Shown here one piece after another: positions 1 through 9,219 of a stretch of DNA of 64,000 nt; the first letter of the stretch is position 1; each line of letters begins with the position of its first letter. The notes under the pieces are model-generated. The model saw nothing but the letters and a program-made list of their open reading frames with translations. It ran no database searches and was not told the DNA's origin. The DNA comes from Argonema galeatum A003/A1 (GTDB lineage: Bacteria > Cyanobacteriota > Cyanobacteriia > Cyanobacteriales > Aerosakkonemataceae). The stretch lies in assembly GCF_023333595.1 (NCBI RefSeq), contig NZ_JAIQZM010000011.1:26726-90725 (forward strand). The letters run 5' to 3'. The translations under genes and the position numbers were made by a program.

Positions 1-221
1 ATCATCTCAGGAGTTGCTACAGTTGAATTGTCTTGCCTTTGCTGATTCCAAAATAGCAACAGAGGAATAGTTCCAGGTTCCTGATTAGGGTAAATATATC
101 CTTGAACGGCAGGATTACCATATCCAGAATCTCTTTGAGATTGAATCATCTCAGGAGTTGCTACAGTTGAATTGTCTTGCCTTTGCTGATTCCAAAATAG
201 CAACAGAGGAATAGTTCCAGG
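1..221. repeat. 144-bp tandem repeat inside the lipoprotein pseudogene
   Basis: Bases 1-77 and 145-221 are identical, giving a period of 144 bp (48 codons). The array probably continues beyond the left edge. A more diverged unit of the same protein repeat is visible at about 240-350. Recent unit duplication would explain the identity. Confidence 0.85.
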
Positions 222-1100
222 CTGTTGATCTGAGAGGACACAACCTTGAATGTTTGGACCAGCGTACCCGGATTGTTCTTGAGAATGCCTAGCTGCAACG
301 GTCGCTACAGTTGCATTATCCCCTCTCTGAGCATTCCAATAGAGCATAAGAGGGCTTAGGGTGATCGATGGAGAGATGATGCTAATGCTAGATATCTCCT
401 CCCCACCTGCTCTCACTATAAACTTCTGACTATTGGACGATAGAGGCACTCCATTACCGCCTAAATTCAACAATCTTTCAAAGGGAGATGGCTTGGTTAA
501 ATGCTCAGTTACATCTATTTCTTGATCACCATTTTTAAGCAGAACTACAATTGGCGCTGAATCAAAGTCATAACCACTAAAGACAATCTTATTTCTTCTG
601 TCTGGAGGTACTGTCAGATCAAGACTGCTAGGCTCAACTAAGCATATAGCTGGTTTTAGAGGCGTAACTGTAACAGGGGGTATGGGAGCAATTCCTATTG
701 TCTGTGCAAGTCCATTTCTTTCAGTTATCAATTCATTCTTAATTCTGAGCAACTCATGCCGTGATCTTTTTCCTACAAAATCAACATCACATCTGAATTA
801 TTTACCGACGACTGCAACCCCATGTGTAATGAGGTTGGCAATCTCTACCTTGATAGTGGATTGTACGTCATCGGCTATCTTGTCCTCTAAATCTTTCAAG
901 GTCTCTCTCCATCTCCCAGATTCATTCCCAAGAGTATTGATGGCTGTATCTAGAGTTTTTATAGCCTCATCTAAATGTTCCACTTTTACTTTTACATTTG
1001 CATTTACACCTGAGCTATCACATGAGTTAGCAGAAAGTAGCAACATAACTGTTAGGTAAAAGGCTAACTTTACAAAGTTTCTTTGGCCTTGAGTGTTCAT
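1..1100 (-). pseudogene. Repeat-containing lipoprotein gene interrupted by an in-frame stop, cut by the window edge
   Basis: Reading leftward from ATG at 1100 (AGGA upstream), the product starts with a signal-like segment ending in a possible lipobox (SANSC), then a charged helical region. After about 100 codons a TAA at 798-800 interrupts it. The same frame then stays open to base 1, about 265 further codons, with no ATG until about 345. The downstream part holds a beta-rich domain and then repeats of about 48 residues with LLLFWNQQRQDNSTVAT-like cores. Because the frame does not shift, the simplest reading is a nonsense change (for example GAA to TAA) or a sequencing error. I do not recognise a named family. 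Confidence 0.6.
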
Positions 1101-1233
1101 ACAGTGGTTCCTATTAATATTCCAATTAAATCTTGAACATCCGTTGACAATTTGCACCCGACCAAAATTTACGGCTGGCTAGCGACAGCGCTCTTTAGAC
1201 AACTTTGATTGCGCCCTGACAGATCCTCAAGCG

Positions 1234-1321
1234 GTCTAAGGTGGCCCATCACCCGCCGCAGATATCCTCGAACATCTAACAGATAACCTCTCGGCGGTCG
1301 GGTGCATGGGCGTTGTTAGGC
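1234..1321 (-). other. attC-like (integron cassette recombination site) palindrome
   Basis: Read on the minus strand, the 88-bp element begins GCCTAAC, which fits the R'' consensus RYYYAAC. It ends CTTAGAC, which fits R' (GTTRRRY) at 6 of 7 positions. Between them the arms GCCCAT/CACCCG/CCG (1244-1258) pair with 1292-1311, leaving two unpaired bases on one arm only (1305 and 1298), like the extrahelical bases of attC. The stop codon of the adjacent small gene lies inside GCCTAAC, the usual cassette arrangement. The G at the canonical cleavage point of R' is replaced by C, so it may be inactive. No integrase gene is in the window. Confidence 0.5.
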
Positions 1322-1531
1322 TTCGTGATTTGATGCCTGAAATTCTGCGATCTTAGAGTATAAGCTTACTACTGACTCTTGGGCAAAAAGCTCATCCTTG
1401 AGTTTTAAGTAGTCTCCTTTTCCAATATTGCACGCTGCCCAAAACCGAGCGACAGCAGACGGTTCCATATTAGATAGCAGAATCTGCAACCCTTCTTGTA
1501 AGACTTCTTGTTCACTCTTAACCTGGATCAT
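1316..1531 (-). CDS. Small hypothetical protein, putative integron-type cassette ORF
   Basis: A 71-residue acidic, soluble, mostly helical protein with no signal peptide or membrane segment. I recognise no domain. Its size and composition would suit an antitoxin or small regulator, but no toxin partner is adjacent. Its TAA stop (1316-1318) is embedded in the R''-like core of the attC-like palindrome, suggesting gene and site form one mobile cassette. It is divergent from trpD. Confidence 0.55.
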   Translation of the reverse strand: MIQVKSEQEVLQEGLQILLSNMEPSAVARFWAACNIGKGDYLKLKDELFAQESVVSLYSKIAEFQASNHEA

Positions 1532-1622
1532 CGTTGCTTATCTCCAAAACAAAATCGACTGGATTTACTACTCTCATCGTTAACCCCGAACACCTATTGA
1601 TAAGCCGCTTGTCGCAGGTACA

Positions 1623-1661
1623 GAGAGGAAAAAGGCAATCAGTGATTGCCTTTTTCCTCTC
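1623..1661. terminator. Near-perfect 19-bp inverted repeat, terminator-like
   Basis: Arms 1623-1641 and 1643-1661 are exact reverse complements around one base and contain A5/T5 runs, so either strand gives a hairpin with a U-rich side. It lies between two divergent genes (start at 1531 on minus, trpD on plus), upstream of both. It may be the terminator of a lost gene or an insulator. Confidence 0.5.
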
Positions 1662-1775
1662 CCCGACCAGAGAATATTCTCATTTTCATTCACAGCCGCT
1701 TTGAGCATATTCACTCATTGACAAAAGTTCCACTTTCTTAACCTGTCACGAATGGTACATGAGTGATATCGTCAA

Positions 1776-1898
1776 ATTGTCTGTTGTCATCGTTGGTTAC
1801 ATTTTTACCGCAGATGAAGACAGATGAACGCAGATTAACGCAGATAAGAATAAGACCAGGAATTTTTTAGGTAACCGATGCTACTGGACATGATATCA
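1776..1898. repeat. Dispersed ~120-bp repeat, copy A (supplies the trpD start codon)
   Basis: Runs from ATTGTCTGTTGTCATCG through a GCAGAT-rich core to GACATGATATCA. Related copies lie at 24933-25048 and 26781-26894, all ending with the same 12 bases. Here the end of the element overlaps the first codons of trpD. Confidence 0.8.
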
Positions 1899-2966
1899 TC
1901 CCCAAGCTGGACTAGCTTGCTACAACAACTGCTCGATCGACAATCCTTATCATTTGACCAAGCGTCACAGTTAATGCAGGGATGGTTGAACGAAGCAATT
2001 GAACCCGTCTTATCGGGAGCGATTTTAGCCGCTATTCAGGCTAAAGGCGTTTCAGCTGATGAATTGGCTGGGATGGCACAGGTGTTGCAGGCTCAATCTC
2101 TTGTGGGATATGGGAAAGAAGAGGATAAGGGAAGAAAGGGACAAGCTGAAGCTTCCCAATCCCCAATCCCAATCATCGATACTTGCGGTACTGGCGGAGA
2201 TGGGGCATCGACGTTTAATATTTCCACTGCTGTGGCGTTTGTGGCGGCGGCGGCGGGTGTGCGAGTCGCAAAACATGGAAATCGATCGGCTTCAAGCCGA
2301 GTGGGTTCGGCGGACGTGCTGGAAGCCTTGGGCGTTAACTTAAATGCTACTGGCGATCGCGTCCAGGCAGCCCTATCAGAAGTTGGCATTACCTTTTTAT
2401 TTGCACCCGGTTGGCACCCAGCACTCAAGGTTGTAGCACCCCTGCGGCGGACTTTGAAAGTGCGGACGGTATTTAATTTATTGGGGCCACTGGTCAATCC
2501 GTTGCGACCTACAGGTCAGATCATCGGGGTGTGCGAACCAAACTTGTTGGCAATTATTGCCCATGCTTTGCTTAGCTTGGGTACGCAAAAAGCGATCGTC
2601 CTCCACGGACGGGAAAAACTAGATGAAGCCGGACTTGGAGATTGGACGGATTTGGCAGTACTGTCTGAAGGTGAAGTGCAGATATCTTCCCTCAATCCCC
2701 AAGAACTTGATTTGACACCAGCACCCATTGGGGCAATACGCGGTGGGGATGTGCAGGAAAATGCCGAGATTTTGCGAGAAGTTCTGCAAGGAAAGGGAAC
2801 TCAAGCGCAACATGATGTGGTAGCTCTAAATGCAGCATTAGCACTCCAGATTGGCGAGTTTATACCGATGGGAGAACACGCCAAAGGTATTTCTGTTGCT
2901 AAAGACATTTTGCGTAGCGGTGCTGCTTGGGCGAAACTAGAGGAATTAATTCAGTTCCTCAACTAG
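1878..2966 (+). CDS. trpD: Anthranilate phosphoribosyltransferase
   Basis: Transfers the phosphoribosyl group of PRPP to anthranilate, the second step of tryptophan synthesis in the cytoplasm. The 362-residue product has the family's glycine-rich PRPP site [14 protein letters not shown], followed by KHGNRSASS and [10 protein letters not shown], then the NLLGPLVNP segment. TAGG at 1868-1871 precedes ATG 1878; ATG 1890 is an alternative closer to the usual N-terminus. Both ATGs lie in a dispersed repeat. About 22 low-complexity residues (near 76-98, [11 protein letters not shown]) sit before the PRPP motif and look like in-frame simple-sequence insertion. It stands alone, apart from other trp genes. 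Confidence 0.95.
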   Translation: MLLDMISSPSWTSLLQQLLDRQSLSFDQASQLMQGWLNEAIEPVLSGAILAAIQAKGVSADELAGMAQVLQAQSLVGYGKEEDKGRKGQAEASQSPIPIIDTCGTGGDGASTFNISTAVAFVAAAAGVRVAKHGNRSASSRVGSADVLEALGVNLNATGDRVQAALSEVGITFLFAPGWHPALKVVAPLRRTLKVRTVFNLLGPLVNPLRPTGQIIGVCEPNLLAIIAHALLSLGTQKAIVLHGREKLDEAGLGDWTDLAVLSEGEVQISSLNPQELDLTPAPIGAIRGGDVQENAEILREVLQGKGTQAQHDVVALNAALALQIGEFIPMGEHAKGISVAKDILRSGAAWAKLEELIQFLN

Positions 2967-2979
2967 AATTTTAGATTTT

Positions 2980-3155
2980 GCCCCCCGCCCCCCCAAAATG
3001 GGGGGAGAAAAGTCTTGTTACTCCAATTTGGGGAGTAAGCGGCGAAAAGCGTCAGTCCTGTTCCCCCCAGATTTGGGGGGTTAGGGGGGCGATTGCTTAA
3101 GTCCTGTTCCCCCCAGATTTGGGGGGCAGGGGCAAAGGGGGGCGATTGCTTAAGT
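2980..3155. repeat. GC-run repeats between trpD and carA
   Basis: The 310-bp gap holds C6-7/G6-7 hairpin-forming blocks. A unit AGTCCTGTTCCCCCCAG followed by ATTTGGGGGG and GGGGGGCGATTGCTTA occurs twice, from about 3054 and from about 3101, with a more diverged block at 2980-3010. Repeats of this kind are common in cyanobacterial spacers and may act as terminator-like structure. No gene is seen. Confidence 0.75.
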
Positions 3156-3276
3156 CCTATTTAATTGGCAAGATGGGAAATGCGATCGCATCACAACAAA
3201 AGCTCTATTGATAAGCTTTATCGACCTTGAGTGTCGTGTAATAATAGCATCGCTTCTAGTCTGTTAATTAAAAATT

Positions 3277-4428
3277 ATGCCCCTCTTTGATGCTCAAGCG
3301 GCTTTGCTAGTGCTGGCGGATGGCACCGTTTATCGCGGTTGGTCGTTCGGTGCCCCTGGAACTACGATCGGGGAAGTGGTATTTAACACCGGCATGACTG
3401 GCTATCAGGAAGTCTTGACCGATCCCAGCTACTGCGGTCAGATTGTGACCTTTACGTATCCAGAACTGGGGAATACCGGCGTCAATCCAGAGGATGAAGA
3501 ATCTTCTGGGCCTCAAGTGCGGGGTGCTATAGCTCGCAACATCGCCAGCAGACCAAGCAACTGGCGCTCCACTCAATCTTTACCCGATTACCTCAAACAG
3601 CACAATATCCCAGGCATTTACGGCCTCGATACCCGCGCACTAACCCGCAAAATTCGCCAGTTTGGCGCAATGAACGGCGGGATTTCCACGGAAATTCTCG
3701 ATCCGTCTGAGTTATTGGCACAGGTAAAAGCAGCCCCCAACATGGCGGGATTAAATTTGGTGCGAGAAGTAACAACTCGCAAGATGTACGAATGGTCAGA
3801 GCCTACCACATCTGTTTGGGAGTTTAGCCCCACCGCTCAATCGGCTCAAGAGGAACGCCTCACTGTTGTAGCCATTGATTTTGGCGTCAAACGCAATATT
3901 CTGCGTCGTTTGGCGAGTTACGGTTGCCGAGTCATCGTCGTTCCGGCAAACACTTCTTCAGAAGAGATCCTTAAATATAACCCGGACGGAATTTTTCTCT
4001 CTAATGGCCCAGGCGACCCGTCAGCCGTCACAGAAGGCATCGAAACTACCAAGGCGCTGTTGAATTCCCAGAAACCAGTATTCGGTATTTGTATGGGACA
4101 CCAGATTCTCGGTCTTTCTCTGGGTGCGGAAACTTTCAAGCTAAAATTTGGGCATCGCGGCTTAAATCAGCCAGCCGGTCTGCGGCAAAAGGTTGAGATT
4201 ACCAGTCAAAACCACAGTTTTGCGATCGATCCCAATAGCCTCTCGGATGACGAAGTGGAAATTACTCACCTCAACCTGAACGATCGCACTTTAGCCGGAT
4301 TGCGTCACAAATCCCTGCCTGTCTTCTCCGTGCAGTATCACCCAGAAGCTAGCCCAGGCCCCCACGACGCCGATTACCTGTTTGAGCAATTTGTCCAAGC
4401 TATGCGAAAAGCAGGGGCTAAGAGCTAG
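3277..4428 (+). CDS. carA: Carbamoyl-phosphate synthase small (glutaminase) subunit
   Basis: Supplies ammonia from glutamine to CarB for carbamoyl phosphate, feeding arginine and pyrimidine synthesis. The 383 residues are the normal length. The N-terminal CPSase_sm domain contains [16 protein letters not shown]. The C-terminal class I glutamine amidotransferase domain has the nucleophile cysteine in FGICMGHQ and the His and Glu of the triad in [10 protein letters not shown]. carB is not adjacent, as is usual in cyanobacteria. Confidence 0.97.
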   Translation: MPLFDAQAALLVLADGTVYRGWSFGAPGTTIGEVVFNTGMTGYQEVLTDPSYCGQIVTFTYPELGNTGVNPEDEESSGPQVRGAIARNIASRPSNWRSTQSLPDYLKQHNIPGIYGLDTRALTRKIRQFGAMNGGISTEILDPSELLAQVKAAPNMAGLNLVREVTTRKMYEWSEPTTSVWEFSPTAQSAQEERLTVVAIDFGVKRNILRRLASYGCRVIVVPANTSSEEILKYNPDGIFLSNGPGDPSAVTEGIETTKALLNSQKPVFGICMGHQILGLSLGAETFKLKFGHRGLNQPAGLRQKVEITSQNHSFAIDPNSLSDDEVEITHLNLNDRTLAGLRHKSLPVFSVQYHPEASPGPHDADYLFEQFVQAMRKAGAKS

Positions 4429-4490
4429 AAAAGTCAAAAGTCACTCATTCAAAAGTCAAAAGAAGATAGGGCTAGGGCAAGAAGGGGATC

Positions 4491-4523
4491 AATCCAAAAT
4501 CCAAAATCCAAAATCCAAAATTC
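4491..4523. repeat. Heptamer simple repeat (AATCCAA type)
   Basis: Tandem AATCCAA/CAAAATC units of the kind known as short tandemly repeated repetitive sequences in filamentous cyanobacteria. Further arrays occur at about 16858-16893, 48395-48426, 49747-49770, 57440-57480, 57626-57660, 58195-58268 and 61729-61765. Confidence 0.85.
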
Positions 4524-4624
4524 CCTCTTCCCTAGCCCCTAGCTTCAGCTGAGTAGACAATTACCCAGAAAATATCTATACTAGAGCCTCGACTTAAGGA
4601 CTATGTTGTAGCTAGGAGGGTGTT

Positions 4625-4987
4625 ATTCCTGAGCCATTAACCTTGACCGTTAGCCTTAGAGGCACTCGCGATGTCAAGGAAAAATACCAGCTATTTCGCC
4701 TCACCGGCTTATTAGACGCTTTTTCGGAGCCAACTTTCCGGAAAAATATCGGTAAGTGTATCGACGAGGGCCCAAAGAATATTATCTTGGATCTTTCTCA
4801 AATCGATTTTGTCGATAGCTCTGGATTGGGCGCTTTAGTGCAGCTAGCCAAGCAGGCTCAAGGTGCTGAGGGTTCTTTGCAAATCGTCAGCAATGCCCGC
4901 GTGACGCAGACTGTCAAGCTGGTGCGCTTGGAAAAGTTTCTGTCTTTGCAGCCTTCGGTTGATGCTGCTCTAGAAAAATACAAATAA
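4625..4987 (+). CDS. STAS-domain anti-sigma-factor antagonist, probable AUU start
   Basis: A single STAS domain of the SpoIIAA/RsbV type, presumably a phosphorylation-controlled partner of an anti-sigma kinase. The phospho-acceptor segment is ILDLSQIDFVDSSGLGALVQL, with the DSSG serine. The frame has a TAG at about 4613-4615 and no ATG or GTG before the conserved N-terminus. A very strong AGGAGGG (4614-4620) sits 5 nt before ATT at 4625, giving (M)PEPLTLTVSLRG, the N-terminus I expect for this family. The only other choice is TTG at 4643, which would be badly spaced and lose conserved residues. A terminator follows at 5012. Confidence 0.85.
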   Translation: MPEPLTLTVSLRGTRDVKEKYQLFRLTGLLDAFSEPTFRKNIGKCIDEGPKNIILDLSQIDFVDSSGLGALVQLAKQAQGAEGSLQIVSNARVTQTVKLVRLEKFLSLQPSVDAALEKYK

Positions 4988-5011
4988 GTTGGGTAAGCGC
5001 TTTGCGATCGC

Positions 5012-5044
5012 GCTATCCGGTTTAAGCTCTGGATAGCCTTTTTA
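5012..5044 (+). terminator. Rho-independent terminator after the STAS gene
   Basis: GCTATCC (5012-5018) pairs with GGATAGC (5031-5037) and is followed by CTTTTTAT. It lies 25 bases after the STAS stop codon. Confidence 0.8.
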
Positions 5045-5119
5045 TCATGGCAATACGTCGCTATGCGAGATAACCGAAGAAAGTCTATGACTGACACTTT
5101 CTGATACAATAAGGTGCAA

Positions 5120-5530
5120 ATGTTCGATCCGCCGCTCTCAGGCTCATGCTCGTTAATAGAAATACAGCGACTTTCACCAGTTGCTTTGGCGTATCTGGGA
5201 GATGCGGTATATGAACTATATATCAGGAGCCTTTATCTCCTGCCACCCAAGCGAATAGAAAGTTATCATCGTCAAGTGGTGGCTATGGTGCGAGCAGAAA
5301 GTCAGGCGCGACTGCTGCGAGCGATCGAACCCCAACTTACTGACACAGAATTGGTAATTTTACGACGAGGACGTAACGCCGCTTCAGGAGGCCCTAAGCG
5401 AGTGTCTCCTGAAATATATCAACAGGCAACAAGTTTAGAAACATTGATGGGATATTTGTATCTAACCGATCCCGAACGACTGACTCAGCTATTAGCACAA
5501 TTAGAACTTGACCCCATCCAAAAGGAATAA
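5120..5530 (+). CDS. mrnC: Mini-ribonuclease 3
   Basis: RNase III catalytic domain without a double-stranded RNA-binding domain, used in bacteria for 23S rRNA maturation. The 136-residue product has [14 protein letters not shown], the family signature with the catalytic acidic residues. The start is taken as ATG 5120 with AAGG just upstream, rather than GTG 5114, which overlaps that ribosome-binding site. The next gene downstream is the SpoU methylase, 90 bp away, so the two may be co-transcribed rRNA-processing genes. Confidence 0.9.
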   Translation: MFDPPLSGSCSLIEIQRLSPVALAYLGDAVYELYIRSLYLLPPKRIESYHRQVVAMVRAESQARLLRAIEPQLTDTELVILRRGRNAASGGPKRVSPEIYQQATSLETLMGYLYLTDPERLTQLLAQLELDPIQKE

Positions 5531-5620
5531 TTGGAAATTGTTCTCTAGATAGCTGTAAAAGCAATTAGTACGCTAGTAAATTAAAACCATAAGGCTGACG
5601 AGCTGAAATTTCAAAAAAAC

Positions 5621-6571
5621 ATGGCTCCTAGAAATCGTAATCCTGAAGCTCAGAACCAGCCAAATCGCGGCGGATCTATAAAACCCAGAATCAAGCCGAG
5701 AGTTGTTAACCCCGTTCGTCTGGCTAAAACTGTAGCTCGCTTACCCGAACCGGGCGAAGCAAAAAATGCTGGTGTAGAAACCACCGAAGAAACAGACACG
5801 ATCTACGGTCGCCAAACCGTGCTGGCGGCTTTGGAAAATGAGCGTTCTCTCAACCGGATTTGGATATTGTCGCACTTACGTTACGATCCCCGCTTTCACA
5901 CTTTATTACAACAGGCAAAGGGTAACGGCACGGTAATTGATGAGGTAGAGCCGAAGCGGTTAGACCAAATTACTCAGCGTGGCAATCATCAAGGTATAGC
6001 AGCACAAGTAGCACCTTTTATCTACACGGAACTAAAAGATCTGATTTCACAAGCAAAATCGGTTTCCGATCAGCCCATCCTAGTAGCATTGGATAGCATT
6101 ACCGATCCGCAAAACCTCGGCTCAATTATTCGCACCGCCGAAGCGTTGGGCGCTCAAGGGTTGGTAATGCCGCAACGACGAGCGGTGGGTATCACCTCTA
6201 CGGTAATGAAAGTAGCGTCAGGAGCTTTAGAAAATTTTCCGGTGGCGAGGGTTGTCAATCTCAGCCGCGCTTTGGAAGAATTGAAGGAGGCTGGCTTCTG
6301 GATTTACGGCGCGGCTGCAAATGCTCCTCAGTCGCTGCATACTATTGAAAAATTCGATCGACCGACAGTGGTGGCGATCGGCTCTGAAGGTGAAGGGCTC
6401 AGTCTCCTGACACAACGCCACTGCGATTTTCTTGTATCCATCCCACTTCAAGGAAAAACTTCCAGCCTGAATGCCTCAGTAGCAGCAGGAATGGCGCTGT
6501 ATGAAATTTTCCGGCGGCGTTGGTCAGATAAACCGCAGCGGGTATGGTCAAAACCAGTTGATGTGAATTGA
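5621..6571 (+). CDS. rlmB: 23S rRNA (guanosine-2'-O-)-methyltransferase, TrmH/SpoU family
   Basis: A SpoU-type methyltransferase using S-adenosylmethionine on 23S rRNA. The 316 residues comprise a basic, low-complexity N-terminus (about 1-60), an SpoU substrate-binding domain beginning [15 protein letters not shown], then the knotted SPOUT domain. Motif 1 is [17 protein letters not shown], motif 2 IGSEGEGLS and motif 3 [17 protein letters not shown]. Located just after Mini-RNase III. Confidence 0.92.
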   Translation: MAPRNRNPEAQNQPNRGGSIKPRIKPRVVNPVRLAKTVARLPEPGEAKNAGVETTEETDTIYGRQTVLAALENERSLNRIWILSHLRYDPRFHTLLQQAKGNGTVIDEVEPKRLDQITQRGNHQGIAAQVAPFIYTELKDLISQAKSVSDQPILVALDSITDPQNLGSIIRTAEALGAQGLVMPQRRAVGITSTVMKVASGALENFPVARVVNLSRALEELKEAGFWIYGAAANAPQSLHTIEKFDRPTVVAIGSEGEGLSLLTQRHCDFLVSIPLQGKTSSLNASVAAGMALYEIFRRRWSDKPQRVWSKPVDVN

Positions 6572-6652
6572 AAAAAGATCCTTTGAAAAAGGAAATGTAA
6601 ATAAAAGCAACATAACAGAACGCATCCGATCCAATAAGACAAGGTAGAGGCC

Positions 6653-6934
6653 ATGAAAGAAATCTTGATTAACATTCTCAATTTTTTTGGTTTGGCTTGG
6701 TGGGTAGAGGTAGTGACACAGAACCCTGACTGTACCTACTATTTCGGCCCATTTATAACCTCTTTGGATGCAGAGGCCCAAAAGAGTGGCTACCTTGAAG
6801 ACTTGGAAATAGAAGGCGCTCAAGTTGCTGCTGTTTTCATCAAACGCTGCAAGCCAGTAAAGCTGACTATCGACGAGGAATTGGGAGAGAGGATTGACCG
6901 CAAGGCATCACCAGCTTTTAGCGGGCAGGCGTAG
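6653..6934 (+). CDS. DUF1816 domain protein
   Basis: A 93-residue protein of a family confined mainly to cyanobacteria. Visible features are an aromatic N-terminal stretch (FFGLAWWVEV), TYYFGPF, and an acidic middle that may pack against another subunit. The function is not established. It is convergent with the hydrolase gene, with only 35 bp between them. Confidence 0.85.
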   Translation: MKEILINILNFFGLAWWVEVVTQNPDCTYYFGPFITSLDAEAQKSGYLEDLEIEGAQVAAVFIKRCKPVKLTIDEELGERIDRKASPAFSGQA

Positions 6935-6969
6935 GAAGTTAGAAGGTGTGAGGGGCGTTAAGCTTTGAC

Positions 6970-7848
6970 TTAGCTCTCGCCCTGTCTGGGTAGGTCGATC
7001 GGATGGGGATATGCGATCGCTTCAGGATGACTTTCAAGAAAGCGATCGATATCTCTGAGTACCTGTTCGGGAATTTCCCAAGGGAGGAGATGGGCGGTGT
7101 TGGGGTAACATTCCCACTCACAATTTTTCAGGTGACGAGCCGTTTCCAAACTCGATTCAGCTGTGATGTGGCGATCGGCTGCTCCAGCTAGCATTAGACA
7201 AGGGCATTCAATCTGGGGTAGGTGTTCCAGTCGGTTGTACCCAGATCTGAGGGCTGTCATCAGGGCGCGATCGGCAGCAGATGAGGTTCGCATATATGCT
7301 GAAATGGCATCAGAAGCAATGTAGCGATAAGCACCGGGACTATGTTGCTGAATGAGGTAGCGAAAGAGCGATCGCTTCCCAAAAGTATCAATATTCCATT
7401 GCCAACCAGGTTGCACTCCGTTAATAATTGCAGCTACCCCGGTGTATAAATTATCCTGCCAGCTGATAGGCGGATGGCTACCGCGAGGGCGAGCGGCTGT
7501 GGCAATTAAAATTAAACCGCTGACTCGCTCTGGACATCGGAGTGCCAATTCCATAGCCAGAATTCCTCCCAGCGACCATCCCAATATCAAGCAGCGATCG
7601 ATCTGAAAGCGGTCTATAAGGGCTTCCAAGTCGGTCAAATGGTCGCTCATATCAAAATCGCCATTTGCCCGACTGTTGCCATATCCGCGCAGATCCGGGG
7701 CTATGGTCTGGAACCGCTGGGAGAGGTGTTGGGTGAAAACTGACATACTGCTACCCGAACCGGGATGTCCGTGCAGACAGAGGAGCGGGTAGCCTTGTCC
7801 CTGGATGTGAACGTTGAGATTAGCAGCTGGGGAAGAAGGTTGAGGCAT
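6970..7848 (-). CDS. Alpha/beta hydrolase
   Basis: A 292-residue alpha/beta-hydrolase fold protein. It shows the oxyanion segment LCLHGHPGSGSS, the nucleophile elbow GWSLGG, a cap region, the acid loop LAGAADRHI and the catalytic histidine in NTAHLLPWE. There is no signal peptide, so it is cytoplasmic. The substrate cannot be read from the sequence. The start at 7848 abuts a purine-rich simple repeat. Confidence 0.9.
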   Translation of the reverse strand: MPQPSSPAANLNVHIQGQGYPLLCLHGHPGSGSSMSVFTQHLSQRFQTIAPDLRGYGNSRANGDFDMSDHLTDLEALIDRFQIDRCLILGWSLGGILAMELALRCPERVSGLILIATAARPRGSHPPISWQDNLYTGVAAIINGVQPGWQWNIDTFGKRSLFRYLIQQHSPGAYRYIASDAISAYMRTSSAADRALMTALRSGYNRLEHLPQIECPCLMLAGAADRHITAESSLETARHLKNCEWECYPNTAHLLPWEIPEQVLRDIDRFLESHPEAIAYPHPIDLPRQGES

Positions 7849-7856
7849 AGAGGAGG

Positions 7857-7995
7857 GGGGGAGTGGGGGAGTGGGAGAGTGGGGGAGTGGGGGAGCGGAT
7901 GGTTGAGTAATTTTTTTTCTTCTTCCCCAGTCCCTAGCCCATCTTTTCTTTTGAATGAGTGAATGAGTGAATGAGTGAATGAGTGAATGAGTGAC
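7857..7995. repeat. Simple repeats: GGGAGTGG-type and ATGAGTGA x5
   Basis: Bases 7857-7900 are GGGGGAGTG-type repeats. Bases 7953-7994 are an 8-bp unit (AATGAGTG) repeated about five times. They fill the spacer between the CAP-domain gene and the hydrolase gene, both on the minus strand. Confidence 0.9.
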
Positions 7996-8006
7996 TTTTC
8001 TAGCCC

Positions 8007-8681
8007 CTATCTTTCCCGATATCCGCCTGCATATTCAATCACGCACATCGTGCGGTAGCGAGAATGAGGCCCACACGAAACCCCAACGACTCGGAAATCG
8101 GGGTTAAAGATGTTGGTTCTGTGACCGCGATTGGGAACTCCATCATCGATAATTAACTGCATGACGACTTGTTGGGCTGTGTTTGGGCCATAACTGATAT
8201 TTTCGCCTGTAGTGATTTGCCAGGAACCGTAGCGGTTGACCCGCGTGGAGGGGTTGCTGCGATCGCTTCCATCGTGACCTATGGCACCTTTGGGCCCTTG
8301 GTCTCTGACGTGATCTCTAGCAGCCAAAGACATACCTCTGGATGGCGTTAAAGCTGACCTGGGACGGGTTGATTTTAAGAACCGAATCGCCTCATCGACA
8401 GGTTTTACCCCTTCCTGTGTTTGCAAAAACAGGTTAGCTGAGAGTCTGACTCGGTTTCCTTGAAAGCCCTTTTTCCAATTTTCCAGTGTAGCGGCATAAG
8501 CAGGGGGATTTGCTCGCGCCCGGTTAGTTTCGGCAATTATCCCTCTCTCGAAAGCTGAAAGATAATTTGTTTGTGCCGAGGGGGTATTATTTGCTTGAGA
8601 TTGGCTAGATGGTAGGATTGAACAAGAAAAGGTGGCTAGTAGGGTAATAGGGACAATAGCTAAAAATCTGAGTAGCTGCAT
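8007..8681 (-). CDS. CAP-domain (SCP/PR1-like) lipoprotein or secreted protein
   Basis: The 224-residue product has a hydrophobic N-terminus ending near a cysteine ([10 protein letters not shown]), so it is probably an exported lipoprotein. A CAP domain follows, with [23 protein letters not shown] and GHDGSD segments, GENISYG, and the H in [16 protein letters not shown] proteins are extracytoplasmic; their bacterial role is mostly unknown. Confidence 0.85.
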   Translation of the reverse strand: MQLLRFLAIVPITLLATFSCSILPSSQSQANNTPSAQTNYLSAFERGIIAETNRARANPPAYAATLENWKKGFQGNRVRLSANLFLQTQEGVKPVDEAIRFLKSTRPRSALTPSRGMSLAARDHVRDQGPKGAIGHDGSDRSNPSTRVNRYGSWQITTGENISYGPNTAQQVVMQLIIDDGVPNRGHRTNIFNPDFRVVGVSCGPHSRYRTMCVIEYAGGYRER

Positions 8682-8863
8682 TTTTAATTACCTAATGAAG
8701 CAAGAAATACATATCTAAATAGATGCTAGTATATTGCCATATTATCATACTGCCATGAACGGTGCAATTGCTCTCTAATTTGTCTTAATCTTGATACATG
8801 GTTTGGGCGATCGCCCCTCTACCGCATACCACTGTTATTTCACGTATGAGACCGATCTTTGCC

Positions 8864-8914
8864 GCCAAAGAAACCCGGTAACTCCTGCGAAACCGGGTTT
8901 CTGAGTTCTTTGGC
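8864..8914. repeat. AAACCCGG hairpin element, copy 1
   Basis: Nested stems: GCCAAAGAA (8864-8872) with TTCTTTGGC (8906-8914), and AGAAACCCGGT with AACCGGGTTTCT inside. It lies just 3' of the minus-strand DsbA remnant and is related to the copies at 10231-10350 and 11207-11326. Confidence 0.8.
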
Positions 8915-8943
8915 GATCTCACTGTTGATGACGGTAGGGACAC

Positions 8944-9110
8944 TCACGACTTACTTACACGATCCCATATCTTTTCCATATCGGATAGCTGGACAGCACC
9001 AGAGAATATCTCGCCATTCATCACAAAAAAGGGTGTGCCAGAAACCCCCAATCTTTCAGCTAGCTGGATATCTTTTTGAATTGCGCTATCGGCAATATTT
9101 CTGTCGCGCT
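8944..9110 (-). pseudogene. C-terminal remnant of a DsbA-like disulfide oxidoreductase
   Basis: About 50 codons read as the end of a DsbA/thioredoxin-fold protein: AIQKDIQLAERLGVSGTPFF (cis-Pro loop GTPFF), then NGEIFSGAVQLSDMEKI. The frame upstream of about 9110 is not DsbA-like, and the CXXC-containing first part is absent from the window. It is therefore a 3' remnant in a degraded accessory region. Confidence 0.7.
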
Positions 9111-9219
9111 CGCGCATCAGACATAATTGGTTGGTAAGTGCGATCGCATTCCCACAAAAAAAGAAAGGCGATCGCACCTACTGGAATGACTGAGGTAGTT
9201 AGAAAAAACGCCCCTAATT

